A stretch of DNA of 64,000 bases from positions 124,001-188,000 of the forward strand of contig CAWJFC010000007.1 of NCBI GenBank assembly GCA_963841945.1, written 5' to 3'. The stretch comes from Acidiflorens sp963841945 (GTDB taxonomy: Bacteria; Acidobacteriota; Terriglobia; Terriglobales; Acidobacteriaceae). Positions within the stretch are counted from its first letter, which is position 1, and every line of letters starts with the position of its first letter. The notes under the pieces were generated by a model that searched no databases, was not told where the DNA came from, and saw only the letters and a list, made by a program, of their open reading frames with translations. A program made the translations under genes and the position numbers. Shown here in pieces: positions 63,001 to 64,000 of the stretch.

Positions 63001-64000
63001 TCAATGGTCCGAGCCGTTCTTCCTAAAGAATCCTTTAGGCCAGAATGTAAATTGCAAGGACGTGGCAACATTCGACTGCCGAACGCCCGAAATCACTGGA
63101 AAGTTCCAGGCCTCGTATTGGACCAGCGCTGAAACGTTGAAGCTCGTTCTCTCCCACAGCTCTCCGCGAACGCTTGCGTCGGCTAGGGTGCCACCGTTCG
63201 GTAAAAACTGGTTATCCACCTTCTGATGCCGAAACCCGAATTGCAGTTTGTTTCGTGGAGTCAACCAGTACGTGGTCCAGGCCTGTACGCCTACTCCCTG
63301 TCGCCCCACCCAATTGCCCATTAGATGACCGGAATTCTGGAACCCGGTAATCCACGTGGGATCGTAGTAGAAGAATCCATATCCGACGTTCCCGCCGATC
63401 GGCGGATCGGTCTCAACCCCCTCCACGCGCAGGTCCATCTTCTGGATCTTCGGCAGGCGTGGAAGATAGATTCCGCCCAGCCACGCAGCCACATCCGGGC
63501 CCGCGATTGGGCTAAAGGTGTCATGTTCGGTGAAACCGTCCGCATAAAAAGTAAGTCCACCCCAGCGCGGTATTCGATAGCTGAAATCCAGCCCCGAGCG
63601 ACGCGATCCGGGCTTGTTCGGCGCACCCGGAATCGTAAGTGTCGTCGAAAAAACACTTCTCAGGAACGTGTGCATCGTCAACGGATATCCGGGCCCGCCG
63701 TAATCGGTGGTTCGTGATAGCCCAAATTCGAAGTTCGGCGTCGGCTTAAAGCTGAATCGCTCCCCATGAATGATCGGCTGCGGATGCAGCGACTGCCCAT
63801 ATTGCCCAACCAACCCTGTAGGCGTGAACATGAATTCATAGCCGGAGTACTGCCCGAGAAAAAACTCGACTTTCATCGGGCCGAGCAAACCAAAAATACT
63901 TGGAAGCTTCAGCGGCTTGACGCGGTCGATCCGAAACATCGTAAGCGGGTCTGCGTTGTCGCTCATCATCATTCCGCCGCCCTTGCTCGGACCCCACCAC
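63001..64000 (-). CDS. Wzi family outer-membrane capsule assembly protein, N-terminal part cut off
   Basis: The frame is open to the right edge: just before the internal ATG at 63972 it reads WGPSKGGGMMMSDNADPLTMFR, the Wzi hallmark, so the true start lies beyond the window. The rest is a beta-barrel rich in aromatic residues (VEFFLGQYSGYEFMFTP, FSYRIPRWGGLTFYADGFTEHD). Wzi proteins hold capsule or exopolysaccharide on the cell surface. The gene is followed at 33 bases by the chain-length determinant and opens the exopolysaccharide operon. Confidence 0.87.
   Translation of the reverse strand, partial: WWGPSKGGGMMMSDNADPLTMFRIDRVKPLKLPSIFGLLGPMKVEFFLGQYSGYEFMFTPTGLVGQYGQSLHPQPIIHGERFSFKPTPNFEFGLSRTTDYGGPGYPLTMHTFLRSVFSTTLTIPGAPNKPGSRRSGLDFSYRIPRWGGLTFYADGFTEHDTFSPIAGPDVAAWLGGIYLPRLPKIQKMDLRVEGVETDPPIGGNVGYGFFYYDPTWITGFQNSGHLMGNWVGRQGVGVQAWTTYWLTPRNKLQFGFRHQKVDNQFLPNGGTLADASVRGELWERTSFNVSALVQYEAWNFPVISGVRQSNVATSLQFTFWPKGFFRKNGSDH

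Noticed and set aside
1..64000. CRISPR arrays, insertion sequences, prophage, tRNA and rRNA genes
   Set aside because: No regularly spaced repeats, transposase or integrase genes, or recognisable RNA genes were found by reading. The small protein at 46078 resembles an integrase arm domain only, which is too little for a mobile element.

Overview
The window reads as chromosome of a soil bacterium of the phylum Acidobacteriota. The grounds are family content and general look: an Oar-type TonB receptor with an N-terminal carboxypeptidase-regulatory domain, secreted DUF4091 and GH27 glycosidases, small basic stress proteins, moderate-to-high GC and no mobile elements. This is inference; no rRNA, tRNA, CRISPR array or transposase was seen.

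Layout. (1) Positions 1-8539, minus strand: a secretome block with a cut hypothetical protein, a GH27 alpha-galactosidase, two tandem DUF4091 paralogues, a six-bladed NHL propeller and a phosphoesterase. (2) 8880-13956: a graveyard holding a TonB receptor broken by frameshifts and a stop, the tail of a second receptor on the other strand, and a truncated GH28. (3) 13991-22670, plus strand: N-acyl-D-amino-acid deacylase, IclR regulator, 3-hydroxyacyl-CoA-dehydrogenase-like protein, RidA, D-threonine aldolase/D-serine dehydratase-like PLP enzyme, sodium:solute symporter, small membrane protein and galactokinase. I read this as a D-amino-acid utilisation module joined to a galactose step. (4) 22772-26471, minus: an SDR remnant, a DUF2911-like protein, a membrane-anchored unknown, a DUF4118 sensor remnant and a zinc-dependent phospholipase C-like protein. 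(5) 26532-34232, minus: a tightly packed six-gene operon (M24 peptidase-like, enolase-superfamily enzyme, TPP oxidase-like with a frameshift, internally duplicated membrane protein, gluconate 2-dehydrogenase subunit-3-like, GMC oxidoreductase). (6) 34570-55545: a glycogen/trehalose and stress island with GH15, SDR, TreY (frameshifted in a G tract), GlgX/TreX, TreZ, TreS, GT4, amylo-1,6-glucosidase and a retaining-type GT. Between these lie small basic proteins, DUF3175, a lone sigma region 2 protein, YciE-type ferritin-like protein and an MscS-like channel. (7) 56203-64000, minus: an exopolysaccharide operon with Wzi, Wzz/GumC, Wzx, GT2, Wzy and a double GT2.

How parts fit: GlgX/TreX debranches glycogen, TreY converts the reducing end to trehalose form and TreZ releases trehalose, while TreS offers a maltose route. 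Small stress proteins and a channel sit among them, so the island looks like osmotic/desiccation protection. The EPS operon next to it fits the same lifestyle.

The most interesting item is the internally duplicated membrane protein at 29055-30020. It carries two histidines at equivalent places in each half, lies between oxidoreductase genes, and could be an unrecognised electron-accepting anchor. A second is a matching promoter/operator-like sequence in front of the iclR gene and again in the decayed block. Genes with several lesions (TonB receptor, GH28, SDR) are real pseudogenes by this reading; genes with one lesion (TreY, TPP enzyme) may be sequence errors.
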